Source: Azospirillum oryzae (GTDB lineage Bacteria > Pseudomonadota > Alphaproteobacteria > Azospirillales > Azospirillaceae). From it: a stretch of DNA of 64,000 nt. Below, one piece after another: positions 52,325-60,741 of this stretch; position 1 is the first letter of the stretch; each line of letters opens with the position of its first letter. The notes under the pieces are model-generated. The model was not told the DNA's origin. It ran no database searches and was given only the letters and a program-made list of their open reading frames with translations. The stretch covers positions 62,001 through 126,000 of the forward strand of contig NZ_VTTM01000008.1 in NCBI RefSeq assembly GCF_008364795.1, in the 5' to 3' direction. The translations under genes and the position numbers were made by a program.

Positions 52325-53860
52325 CTATTTCAACAGCGTCTGAAGATATTTGAGCACCGCCGATTTTTCCACCGACTTGCGGTGGCCGACGATGTTCACC
52401 TTCAGCGCGCCGGCGACGTTGCCGATGAAACCGGCATGCGCCAGCGACGCTCCGGCGGCCACCAGCGGAGCCGTGATGGCGAAGAAGGCGTCGCCGGCCC
52501 CTACGGTGTCCACCACAGTCCTGGTGAAGGCGGGGATGTGGATCAGCGGTTCGCCCGGGCCGCGGGTGACGCAGCCGTGGCGGCCGTTGGTGATGATGGT
52601 CCGGTCGCAATCGACGCGGGCGGGAAGGAGTTCCGAGATGATGTGGCTGATGTCGGCGTATTTGTCGGCGACCGCCAGCCGCGCCTCCGGGGCGTCGATG
52701 CAGATGTAGTCGGCGCGCGGGTAGCGGGTGATCAGGTTGAAGCCGGTGTTGGCGCTGTTGGACTGGGCATTGACCGCAAGGAAGGGCGAGCACTCCGCAA
52801 GGGCCTGGATGACCCGCGGCGTGATCAGCCCATGGCCGAAATCGGTGACGATCACCACGTCGGCCGCCGCCGCGCGCTCGCGCAGGGCGGCGATGAAGCG
52901 GGTCTCCTCGTCCGCCCGCAGCGGGGCGTCGTCCATATGGTAGACTTCGAACAGCTTGCGCAGATAGCTCTGGTCGACGAAGCGGCATTTCCGGGTGGTC
53001 GGCATGCCGTCCCGCTCGATGGAGCACAGCGAGACGTTGGGCTTCAGGCTTTCGGTCACCAGATCGCGATGTCCGTCCACGCTTCCCAGCGCGGTCAGGA
53101 CTTCGACCTCCCGGCAGAAGCTGGCCGCGTGATTGGCGGCGGCGACGACGCCGCCGGCGAACAGTTCGCGGTTCTGGAACAGGGTCGCGATCATGTTTTC
53201 CTTGGGCGAGCGGCCCATCGGAATGACGTACTGGTATTCGTCGACGATGGTGTCGCCGACCATCAGGACCTTGAAGTCGCGGACACGCTCCAGCAGTTCG
53301 GACATCGCCGTGAGCCCGTCGGACTCCCGCAGACGGTTCAGGAACTCGCGCAACGGCGGGTCGTAGATGTCCAGGTGGCGGTTGATCAGGGACGACGAGC
53401 TGAAGGTGACCTCGTCCGTGAAGACGGTCCGTCCGCCATAGCTTCTGACGACCGCCTGTTCGTCATTGATCTTTCCGGTGACGTCGTCCTCGGCGTTGGC
53501 GTAATCGCTCCCCTTGACGTAGACGTCGGGCCGAATGATCCGGAGAACGCCCTCCGACGTCGGCTCCTCGCTGATGCCGACATAGTCCACCGATTCCAGC
53601 GAAGCCAGCATTTCGGCACGGATGCCGTGGCCGAACACCGGCCGGCCGGGACCCTTGTTCACGAAGCCGTCGGCGGTGACCGTCACGATCAGGACGTCGC
53701 CCTCGCTCCGCGCCGCTTGCAGATGCCGGACGTGGCCGAAATGCATCAGGTCGAACGTGCCATGGGCGAGCACGACGGTCTTGCCTTGCGCCCGCGCCGC
53801 CTTGGCGATGTCGCCCAGTGCACCGATGTTGCGGATTTTCGAGGTCGGATCGTTTCCCAT
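52325..53860 (-). CDS. Bifunctional nucleotidyltransferase-sugar kinase, HldE-like with reversed domain order
   Basis: 511 residues. Residues ~25-170 are a cytidylyltransferase-like domain (VVLAHGTFDLMHFGHVRHL with the HxGH motif, later KGSDYANAED). Residues ~205-511 are a PfkB/ribokinase-fold kinase (VLMVGDTIVDEYQYVIPMG, VVDTVGAGDAFF with the catalytic Asp). In E. coli HldE the kinase comes first and the adenylyltransferase second, so this fusion is the reverse. Together with the GmhA-like isomerase it should phosphorylate heptose 7-phosphate at C1 and activate it with a nucleotide. The kinase part and its GRSPKENMIATLF segment fit HldA. Confidence 0.85.
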   Translation of the reverse strand: MGNDPTSKIRNIGALGDIAKAARAQGKTVVLAHGTFDLMHFGHVRHLQAARSEGDVLIVTVTADGFVNKGPGRPVFGHGIRAEMLASLESVDYVGISEEPTSEGVLRIIRPDVYVKGSDYANAEDDVTGKINDEQAVVRSYGGRTVFTDEVTFSSSSLINRHLDIYDPPLREFLNRLRESDGLTAMSELLERVRDFKVLMVGDTIVDEYQYVIPMGRSPKENMIATLFQNRELFAGGVVAAANHAASFCREVEVLTALGSVDGHRDLVTESLKPNVSLCSIERDGMPTTRKCRFVDQSYLRKLFEVYHMDDAPLRADEETRFIAALRERAAAADVVIVTDFGHGLITPRVIQALAECSPFLAVNAQSNSANTGFNLITRYPRADYICIDAPEARLAVADKYADISHIISELLPARVDCDRTIITNGRHGCVTRGPGEPLIHIPAFTRTVVDTVGAGDAFFAITAPLVAAGASLAHAGFIGNVAGALKVNIVGHRKSVEKSAVLKYLQTLLK

Positions 53861-53869
53861 GCTGTCTTC

Positions 53870-54880
53870 TCAGTCCTTCAGATACCGGAACCAAGCCTGG
53901 GTGGCATCGGCGATGCCCGCCTTGTCCCACACCGGCGCCTCGCGCCAATCCTCGATGTGATCGAGCATAACCCGCACGCCCTGCTCGAAGGAGACGCGCG
54001 GCGCCCAACCGAGAGCCTCCCTGATGCGCGAGGTGTCTGCGAAGGTGCAGTCCGGCTCTCCCGGGCGCTTGGGCACATGGGTGACCGGTCCGCCCAGCAA
54101 CTCCACAAGGCGGTTGATGGGGTAGGTGCCGCCGGACCCGACATTGAACACCTCGCCGTCCGCCTGCGAATCAGCCGCGGCCACGAAGGCTTCGACCACA
54201 TCGCCGACGAAGGTGAAATCGCGGGTCTGGCTGCCGTCGCCGACCACCGTGAACGGCTTGCCGGCCAGCTTCTGCGCCAGGAACACCCCGAAGACGGCGC
54301 CGTAGGTACCGCTGGTCCGGGCCCGCGGTCCATAAACGTTGAACAGGCGCAGGGACACCACGGGAAGCCCGTACACCTTGCCCCAATGCAGCACGCTGGA
54401 TTCGCCGATCCATTTGGTCAGCGCATAGGGATAAGCCGGCGCGATCGCCGCCGTCTCGGGCGTGGGGAACTGGGTGGCCAGTCCGTAGCAGGACGATGAC
54501 GCGGCATAGACCAGACGCTTGACGCCAGCCCGCCGGGCCGCCTCCAGCACGCTGACCGTGCCGTTCACATTGCTGTGGTGATAGTGCAGCGGGCGTTCGA
54601 TGGATGGGACGATGTCGGCCAGGGCCGCCAGGTGGAAAACCCAGTCGGCACCGGCGAAAAGCGGGGATATCGCGTCGATGTCGGCTACGTCGACCTCATG
54701 GAACGTGAACCGCCCGCTTCGCTCCGCCGCCTCCAGATTGGCTCTGCGGCCGTTGGACAGGTTGTCCAGGCCGACGACCGTGCAGCCCCCGGCGATCAGC
54801 CGGTCGGTCAGGTGGCTGCCGATGAAACCGGCAGCCCCCGTCACGACCGCAAGCTTGCCGTCAAACGCCAAATCCGTCAC
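53870..54880 (-). CDS. NAD-dependent nucleotide-sugar epimerase (SDR)
   Basis: 336 residues. AVVTGAAGFIGSHLTDRLIAGGCTVVGLDNLSNG is the cofactor site typical of UDP-hexose 4-epimerase-like SDRs; ASSSCYG and YPYALTK (Y-x3-K) are catalytic, and LRLFNVYGPRARTSGTYGAVFGVF is the sugar-binding region. The start is a GTG at 54880 overlapping the TGA of the preceding gene (GTGA); a strong GGAGGGG lies 5 nt upstream. The exact NDP-sugar is unknown. Confidence 0.85.
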   Translation of the reverse strand: MTDLAFDGKLAVVTGAAGFIGSHLTDRLIAGGCTVVGLDNLSNGRRANLEAAERSGRFTFHEVDVADIDAISPLFAGADWVFHLAALADIVPSIERPLHYHHSNVNGTVSVLEAARRAGVKRLVYAASSSCYGLATQFPTPETAAIAPAYPYALTKWIGESSVLHWGKVYGLPVVSLRLFNVYGPRARTSGTYGAVFGVFLAQKLAGKPFTVVGDGSQTRDFTFVGDVVEAFVAAADSQADGEVFNVGSGGTYPINRLVELLGGPVTHVPKRPGEPDCTFADTSRIREALGWAPRVSFEQGVRVMLDHIEDWREAPVWDKAGIADATQAWFRYLKD

Positions 54881-55920
54881 GCGATCCCCTCCCACCCCGC
54901 AGCCCTGTCAATTCCGCTTTGCGATCCCGTTCGTGCGCGGTCCCAGTCCTCCAGGATTTCGCGCTCGCTTTGCGGATCAAGCCGGTCGCTTCCGTCTAAG
55001 GACATTTTCCGCGAAAGCCAAGCCGCCATGTCGCGGGCCGTGTCACCGACCGGCCGGAAAACCAGACCGGCTTCGACCGCCTTCCGGTTGGAGGCGGCGT
55101 AAAGCCAGCGGAACTTCTCCGGCAGGCACGACCAGTCGGCCAGATCAAGCCACCGGCGGCCTTTCGGATGGCCTTGCAGATAATCCGTGCCGACCCAGTC
55201 GAGGCGGGCATCGCCGGCCAGCGCGCCCGCCATCTCCGTCAAGAGGGATCCTGCGGTGGATTCTCCGGCGGGACCGACGGCGTTGAAGGTTCCGGCCCGT
55301 CCGGTTTCCAGCATCAGGCCGATCCAGTCGGCCAAATCCCGCACGTCCAGCACCTGCCATGCCGCCTCCGGCCGTCCCGGCACCAGAACCCGTCCGCCGG
55401 CGGCAAGGCGCCGGGTCCAATAGGCGAAGCGGACACTCTGGTCGTGGGGGCCGACCAGATATCCGGGCCTGACCACCAAAGCCCGGTCGCCGAAGACGTC
55501 GCGCACCGTCCGCTCGGTCCCGGCCTTGAGCGGTCCGTAGGTGACGGCATCGAGGCGGGGTTCATCGGCCGGTTCCGGTTCCGACGGATCGTCTTCGGCG
55601 ATACCGCAAACCGGGAATGCGCTGTACTGGTTGATGGTGGAAATCAGGACATAGCATCCCACGCTGTCGCGCAGCGCGGCGGCACTGGCCGCCGTCTGGC
55701 GCGGATAGTAAGCGCAGGTATCGATCACGGCGTCCCAGCGCCGGCCGGACAACAGATCCAGATTTCTTTCACGATGGCCCCGCAGATGCTCGATCTCAGG
55801 AAAGGAATCGGGAGCACTCTGACCACGGTTGAAATGGGTAACGGTATGCCCGCGCTGGACCATGGCATCGGTCAGGTGGCGTCCCAGAAAGACAGTCCCG
55901 CCGATGATCAATATGTTCAT
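54877..55920 (-). CDS. NAD(P)-dependent epimerase/reductase (atypical SDR)
   Basis: 347 residues. The N-terminal site MNILIIGGTVFLGRHLTDAMVQRGHTVTHFNRGQ and WDAVIDTCAYYPRQT are typical of the atypical/extended SDR group of nucleoside-diphosphate-sugar epimerases; YVLISTINQYSAF replaces the usual SSxxVYG and the YGPLKAGTE region gives Tyr and Lys. It is the first gene of the 12-gene operon and lies ~90 nt downstream of a plausible promoter. Substrate unknown. Confidence 0.8.
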   Translation of the reverse strand: MNILIIGGTVFLGRHLTDAMVQRGHTVTHFNRGQSAPDSFPEIEHLRGHRERNLDLLSGRRWDAVIDTCAYYPRQTAASAAALRDSVGCYVLISTINQYSAFPVCGIAEDDPSEPEPADEPRLDAVTYGPLKAGTERTVRDVFGDRALVVRPGYLVGPHDQSVRFAYWTRRLAAGGRVLVPGRPEAAWQVLDVRDLADWIGLMLETGRAGTFNAVGPAGESTAGSLLTEMAGALAGDARLDWVGTDYLQGHPKGRRWLDLADWSCLPEKFRWLYAASNRKAVEAGLVFRPVGDTARDMAAWLSRKMSLDGSDRLDPQSEREILEDWDRARTGSQSGIDRAAGWEGIA

Positions 55921-56012
55921 TGCCCAGCACCTTTTATGGACGGGAACCGGCCTCCTCGACCGCTGATTGATTCGGCACCCACCATCATCGCTGTCTTATT
56001 ATTCCGCAAAGG

Positions 56013-56040
56013 CTTATAATATTGGCTGAGATGCTTGCAA
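56013..56040 (-). promoter_or_regulatory. Candidate promoter of the 12-gene operon
   Basis: On the minus strand TTGCAA (56040-56035) and TATAAG (56018-56013) are separated by 16 bp, a reasonable sigma-70-like pair (4/6 and 5/6 matches to consensus). The region is AT-rich and lies about 90 nt before the first start codon at 55920. No experimental support; inferred from sequence only. Confidence 0.4.
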
Positions 56041-56181
56041 ATCGAAAGAGACGGAGCGAAATCATCGGGTCAATGATCACTTTTCCGCTTGAAATTTATT
56101 GACAATAGCGTCGGCAAGACTAGCGCGGAATGAGTAAACAAAAACTTAATTGTAGCGGTGGCTGGACAGTGGGCAGGGTGA

Positions 56182-56215
56182 CGTAACCGCAGGCCGGCCG
56201 AGGGCTGCGGTTACG
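56182..56215. repeat. Perfect 11-bp inverted repeat
   Basis: Arms CGTAACCGCAG (56182-56192) and CTGCGGTTACG (56205-56215) surround a 12-nt GC-rich spacer. It lies 120 nt upstream of the methyltransferase start and is not followed by a T-run. It could be an operator for a dimeric regulator or an mRNA leader hairpin. Confidence 0.7.
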
Positions 56216-56335
56216 CGACGCTCCAGGGGTGCTTCCTGTTGCGCGGCGTGGGGGGACAGGCTTTACTGTCGGCCACGTCATGCAAGATCGGCTGTTCCAG
56301 GTACGGCCCCGTTCATCGACCGGAGATCAACGCCG

Positions 56336-57121
56336 ATGGCACCATTGTCCAATGCCATTCCCAGTGCCACCCTTGCATCGCTTTTTCCGGGGATCGAACG
56401 CAACCTTCCGATCGAAATCAGCAGCCAGCTGTTCTCTTTCGGGGCTCCGGAAATGCCTTTGTTCCTGCCTTACGAACAGGCCGTCTTGGCGGGAATCGTC
56501 CGTTTCACCGCTCCCCGCCGCCTGCTGGAGTTCGGTACGGCTCAGGGGCAGACCACCTTCGCCCTGGCGGCGAACAGCCCTGCGGACGCCGAAGTCCACA
56601 CCGTCGACATCATGCAGTGGACGGACTACACCCGGAAATGCCTGCGCGGCGACGAGACGATCGGCGCCTTCTACCGCTCCTCTCCCCACGCGGGCAAGGT
56701 TCGGCAGATCTTCCGCCGGGTTCCGGATGAGGTTCCGGATGAAATCGCGGCCCTGCGCGGCCGTTACGATTACATCCACGTCGATGGCGATCACAGCTAT
56801 GGCGGCGTCAGGACGGACACGGTGACCGCCCTGGACCTAGCGGCCCCCGACGCGATCTTCACCTGGCACGACTTCTACACGTTCCCGGACTATGTGGCGG
56901 AACCGCCGGAACGGCGCGGCGTCTATCCTTATCTGAACGAACTGGCGCGGTCCGGCGGCATCACGTTGCGCCACATCGTCGGTACGTATCTGGTCGTGGG
57001 CTGCCGCACATGGCCGCAGGACATGCCCGGCGTCCTGGTTCAGCCGGGGGAACCGGAAGCGCCGTTCGGCCGCCGGAATCTGCGTCTGGCCGACACCGGA
57101 TGGAAGCAAGGTGCCTCCTGA
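56336..57121 (+). CDS. Class I SAM-dependent methyltransferase (Methyltransf_24-like)
   Basis: 261 residues. LLEFGTAQGQTTFALAANSP is motif I and VHTVDIMQW motif II; YDYIHVDGDHSYGGVRTDTVTALDL is the characteristic DGDHSY block of the Methyltransf_24 family (cephalosporin-hydroxylase/CmcI-like and glycan methyltransferases). GGAGAT lies 9 nt before the ATG. It is probably the first gene of a plus-strand glycan-modification series with the carbamoyltransferase. The substrate is not evident. Confidence 0.8.
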   Translation: MAPLSNAIPSATLASLFPGIERNLPIEISSQLFSFGAPEMPLFLPYEQAVLAGIVRFTAPRRLLEFGTAQGQTTFALAANSPADAEVHTVDIMQWTDYTRKCLRGDETIGAFYRSSPHAGKVRQIFRRVPDEVPDEIAALRGRYDYIHVDGDHSYGGVRTDTVTALDLAAPDAIFTWHDFYTFPDYVAEPPERRGVYPYLNELARSGGITLRHIVGTYLVVGCRTWPQDMPGVLVQPGEPEAPFGRRNLRLADTGWKQGAS

Positions 57122-57278
57122 TGCGCGATGCGACGCGGGGTTGAGTCGTCGTCCCGCCGAGGCTCCGCAGACGCGAGGCGTCAGCGAAATTAGTTCCGGG
57201 ACGCTTCTTTCCGCTTTAGTATCGCAGTCGTCCTGCCTCCAAGCGACAAGACGTCGCCGCAAAAAAGCGTGGCCATTG

Positions 57279-59045
57279 ATGAATGTGCTCGGCCTATCCT
57301 TCGATTACCATGACGCTGCGGCAGCGATTCTGGTGAATGGGGCAATCGTCGCCGCAGCGCAGGAGGAACGGTTCAGCCGCCGCAAGCATGACAAGGCCCT
57401 GCCGGAACAGGCGATCGACTATTGTCTGAAACAGGCCGGATTGCGTGCCGTCGATCTCGACAAGGTTGTCTATTATGAGCAGCCGCTGTTGAAGTTCGAC
57501 CGGATCCTGCGTTCATCCCTGCGCCGGGGAAAGGCTGGCTTCGCATACCTGAAGGACACCGCCGCGGCGTGGCTGCGGGAGGACAAGTTCGAACCGCGCC
57601 TGCGGATCGCCGAATGCCTGAACCTGCCTCTGGAGCGGGTCGTCTGCGTTCGCCACCATGAGTCGCATGCGGCGTCGGCCTTCTACTGTTCGCCCTTCGA
57701 CGAGGCGACGGTCATCACGCTCGACGGGGTGGGGGAGTATGAAACCGCGACGATCGGCGTCGGACGCGGCTCGGAACTCCGGACGCTGTCGACGATCCGG
57801 ATGCCGCATTCCCTCGGCCTGTTCTACAGCGCCTTCACCGCCTATCTCGGCTTCGAAGTGAACGAGGGGGAATACAAGGTGATGGGCATGGCCGGCTTCG
57901 GCCAGCCCGATCGTCATGACGAGCTGCTGCGTCTGTTTTCGCTGCAGGACGACGGAACCTTCCGGCTCGACCAGCGCTTCTTCGAATTCACCGCACCGAA
58001 CGACCTTCCATACACTCCGGCGCTTCCCGCATGGCTCGGTCCGGCCCGTCCCCCGGAGAGCCCGTTCGCGACGACGGAGGGCGAGGGGCTGGACGCCGCC
58101 GCCCTGGCGGATTGCCGCCGCTATGCCAACCTGGCCGCCAGCGTGCAGAAATGCACCGAAACGGTCATCCTGCACATGGTGAGCCGTGCAGTCGAACGGA
58201 CCGGCATCCGCAACGTCTGCATGGCCGGCGGCGTGGCGCTCAACTCCCTCGCCAACGGCCGGATCATCCGCGAACTGGGCCTGCCGCTCTACGTGCAGCC
58301 GGCGGCGGGCGATGCGGGAGGCGCGGTCGGAGCCGCGCTGTCCTATTACCACTCCGCTTCCGGCGGGAAGGGACGGCGGCCGCTGACCTCCGCCTTCCTC
58401 GGCCCGGCCTACACGCCGGATGAGATCGCGGCGGCGATTCGCGACAGCGGCTTCGAACAGGTCGAATGCTTCGACGACGACGATGCCCTGATCGACCGCA
58501 CCGCCCAACTCCTGGCCGACGGCTTGGTGCTGGGCTGGTTCCAGGGGCGCTCGGAATGGGGGCCGCGGGCATTGGGGTGCCGCAGCATTCTGGCCGACCC
58601 CACCCGTCCGGACATGCAGCGCGCCGTCAACGAGCGGATCAAGTTTCGCGAGCCTTTCCGGCCTTTCGCACCGGCGACGCCGGTGGACGAGGCCGTACGA
58701 TTCTTCGATATGCCGCCTGTCGGCGGCGCGGCGGCGCCGGAATATTTCATGCTTGCCGTTCATCCGGTTCGCGAAGAGCAGCGCACGGCGATTCCGGCGG
58801 TATCGCACGCCGACGGCACCGCCCGGGTGCAGGTCGTCAGCGCGCAGAGCAACCCGCTTTTCTTCGCTTTGCTGCAAGCATTCGGGCAGCGGACGGGAGT
58901 GCCGGTCCTGCTCAACACGTCGTTCAATCTGCGCGGCGAACCGGTGGTCGAGACCCCTACGGATGCCTTGAAGACTTTCGCCTTCAGCGGGATCGACGCG
59001 CTCGTGATGGGGCGCAGCATCGTCCATAAAAGCTTCACCCTCTGA
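57279..59045 (+). CDS. NodU/CmcH-type carbamoyltransferase
   Basis: 588 residues. The N-terminal ASKHA-fold domain has MNVLGLSFDYHDAAAAILVNGAIVAAAQEERFSRRKHDKALP; RHHESHAASAFYCSPF gives the His metal ligands, and NVCMAGGVALNSLANGRI and QPAAGDAGGAVGAAL are conserved. The C-terminal TobZ-like domain contains GWFQGRSEWGPRALGCRSILADP and NTSFNLRGEPVVETP. These enzymes carbamoylate hydroxyls from carbamoyl phosphate and ATP, on Nod factors, antibiotics or surface sugars. The ATG at 57279 begins the conserved domain; the frame is open from 57111. Confidence 0.9.
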   Translation: MNVLGLSFDYHDAAAAILVNGAIVAAAQEERFSRRKHDKALPEQAIDYCLKQAGLRAVDLDKVVYYEQPLLKFDRILRSSLRRGKAGFAYLKDTAAAWLREDKFEPRLRIAECLNLPLERVVCVRHHESHAASAFYCSPFDEATVITLDGVGEYETATIGVGRGSELRTLSTIRMPHSLGLFYSAFTAYLGFEVNEGEYKVMGMAGFGQPDRHDELLRLFSLQDDGTFRLDQRFFEFTAPNDLPYTPALPAWLGPARPPESPFATTEGEGLDAAALADCRRYANLAASVQKCTETVILHMVSRAVERTGIRNVCMAGGVALNSLANGRIIRELGLPLYVQPAAGDAGGAVGAALSYYHSASGGKGRRPLTSAFLGPAYTPDEIAAAIRDSGFEQVECFDDDDALIDRTAQLLADGLVLGWFQGRSEWGPRALGCRSILADPTRPDMQRAVNERIKFREPFRPFAPATPVDEAVRFFDMPPVGGAAAPEYFMLAVHPVREEQRTAIPAVSHADGTARVQVVSAQSNPLFFALLQAFGQRTGVPVLLNTSFNLRGEPVVETPTDALKTFAFSGIDALVMGRSIVHKSFTL

Positions 59046-59062
59046 TCACCCAGGAAGCCTGC

Positions 59063-60424
59063 ATGTCCATCGCCGTCGTTCTGCCGCCCGACCATCGCTT
59101 CAACCTACGCTGGCTTGTCCAGCCTTTGGAAGCCGTACGGACATGGCTGGGTGAGCGTTTCGAGAGCGTGAACTTCTTATGCGCTGCGGAGCTGATGGAC
59201 GCTTATCGACCTGCGTTGGGCACGGGCGCGGCGGTAAGCCAACTGACCCGTGAAAGCCCCGCGGCTTTCACCGAAGTGTTCTTCATCATCCTCGATCCGG
59301 GATATCCGGTGGGACACTATCGCACCGCTCCCGAAGCCGCCATCCATACGGTCGACCGCACGGGAGCCATTCGCCCGCACGGCCGTGTCCTGACGGAGGA
59401 TGAGGATCCGGGGATGAACGCGCACGTCTTCACCAGGTTGGGGCCGCGCGACAGCCAACATGCCTGGGCGTTCAATCATTTTCCCTGGGGATATCTATAC
59501 CGCGATCCATCGTGGGGAGCGGTCGATGGTTTCGGACACCGGATCACCGCGGACCTGCGCGCCCTCGAAAAACGCGAGCGTACCCATAAGGTGGTCGCCT
59601 GTTACGGGGGCTCCGCCGCCTGGGGATGGGAGTGCCTGCCGCATCAGGTCTGGACGGCACTTCTGGAAGAGCGGCTGAACGCGCGCAGCCGGAGCGTCGG
59701 ATCGCCGCTGCGCTTCACGGTGCTGAATTTCGCCGGGCCGGGCCATGTCGTTCTGCATCAGATATTCACGCACATCCTGCACGCCCATCGCCTGAATCCG
59801 GACGTGGTGATCACCTTCGATGGCATCAACGATCTGTTCGACGGGCAATTGTGCGACCCCTCCCTCGTCGGCCCACATGACATCGTCTATCAGGAGGCCC
59901 AGGAGCTCTGGGCGCAGATCCTCCACCAATCCCATGACCGCGCCCGGGTTTTTCCGCCGGAAACAGATGGTCCATGGCGGGCGGTAAACCAACCGATGAC
60001 GGTGCTGCGCGCCTATGTCGCTCGCGCCCGTCAGTTCCGGCGGATGGCCGAAGGCATGGGTGCGCACTTCATCTGGGGTGTCCAGCCCGTCGTCTCCAGC
60101 AAGGCCGCGTTGTCGCCGGAGTTCGAAAAGGACTATCTCGATCGCCATGCCGACCATCGCCTGGAAAGCATCCATGACAATTGCCGCCGCATGCTCGATA
60201 TTTTGTCGCGCGAAGCCACGGCATCGGATCGTGAGGCGATGGTCGATCACCACGCCCTGTTCCGTCGTTTCGGGGCCGAGGACTGGCTGTTCTGGGACTC
60301 CTGCCACCTGACCCCTGAAGGCAATGTCCGTGTTGCCGATTTCTTCGCCGAACACATGGCGACCCGCATCCTTCCAATACTGGAAGCGGACGGCTTTGGG
60401 AGAGGAACCGATGACCAGCGCTGA
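59063..60424 (+). CDS. SGNH/GDSL-fold hydrolase
   Basis: 453 residues. After a ~170-residue N-terminal region of unknown fold, the SGNH blocks appear in order: ACYGGSAAWGWE (block I Ser), a Gly-containing NFAGPGHVVLHQ, TFDGINDLFDG (block III Asn) and WDSCHLTPEGNVRVADFF (block V Asp/His). No signal peptide is seen, so it is probably cytoplasmic. It may add or remove acyl groups on glycan precursors. AGGAAG lies just upstream of the ATG, and the gene is 17 nt behind the carbamoyltransferase gene. Confidence 0.8.
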   Translation: MSIAVVLPPDHRFNLRWLVQPLEAVRTWLGERFESVNFLCAAELMDAYRPALGTGAAVSQLTRESPAAFTEVFFIILDPGYPVGHYRTAPEAAIHTVDRTGAIRPHGRVLTEDEDPGMNAHVFTRLGPRDSQHAWAFNHFPWGYLYRDPSWGAVDGFGHRITADLRALEKRERTHKVVACYGGSAAWGWECLPHQVWTALLEERLNARSRSVGSPLRFTVLNFAGPGHVVLHQIFTHILHAHRLNPDVVITFDGINDLFDGQLCDPSLVGPHDIVYQEAQELWAQILHQSHDRARVFPPETDGPWRAVNQPMTVLRAYVARARQFRRMAEGMGAHFIWGVQPVVSSKAALSPEFEKDYLDRHADHRLESIHDNCRRMLDILSREATASDREAMVDHHALFRRFGAEDWLFWDSCHLTPEGNVRVADFFAEHMATRILPILEADGFGRGTDDQR

Positions 60425-60608
60425 TCATTCCACCCGGGAGCGTGCCCGCCTGCGCCGTTTGATCCGGCAGGCATGGTCGGAGCGCCTGTGGCTGACCTTC
60501 CTGTTCCTGGTCGCGGTGTATCCCTTTCTATGGCGCCTGGCTGTCCGGATGCGGCTCCAGGGAGGAGCGGGCAAGCCGGCGTCTCCCTTCGTCTATACGT
60601 TGCGCTAG
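60411..60608 (+). CDS. Small single-pass membrane protein, 65 residues
   Basis: The ORF overlaps the end of the SGNH hydrolase gene by 14 nt and has a strong ribosome binding site (GAGAGGA, 5 nt spacing), which supports real translation. The N-terminal third is basic (RERARLRRLIRQAW), followed by one hydrophobic helix (LWLTFLFLVAVYPFLWRLAV) and a short polar tail. Topology is probably N-in. Unknown function; it could anchor or regulate the hydrolase encoded upstream. Confidence 0.65.
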   Translation: MTSADHSTRERARLRRLIRQAWSERLWLTFLFLVAVYPFLWRLAVRMRLQGGAGKPASPFVYTLR

Positions 60609-60741
60609 AACAATCGCATGAACTGCGCAGGGTCCGCCGTCCGATCGTCGCGCCGGATCGGGTGTGATGCTTGACCCTTCACTTGATCATCATGCACTTT
60701 GCGTCGTTGACAACCGCGGCGCAGGGGCTGGGAAAAGACAA

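Larger units (their letters stand above)
55921..56335. other. Divergent intergenic region with AT-rich core
   Basis: 415 nt between the minus-strand operon and the plus-strand methyltransferase. The stretch 56000-56150 is markedly AT-rich and holds a minus-strand promoter candidate (see separate entry). A TTGACA hexamer near 56108 could serve the plus strand, but I cannot assign a matching -10. An 11-bp inverted repeat is at 56182-56215. I find no gene here. Confidence 0.6.
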
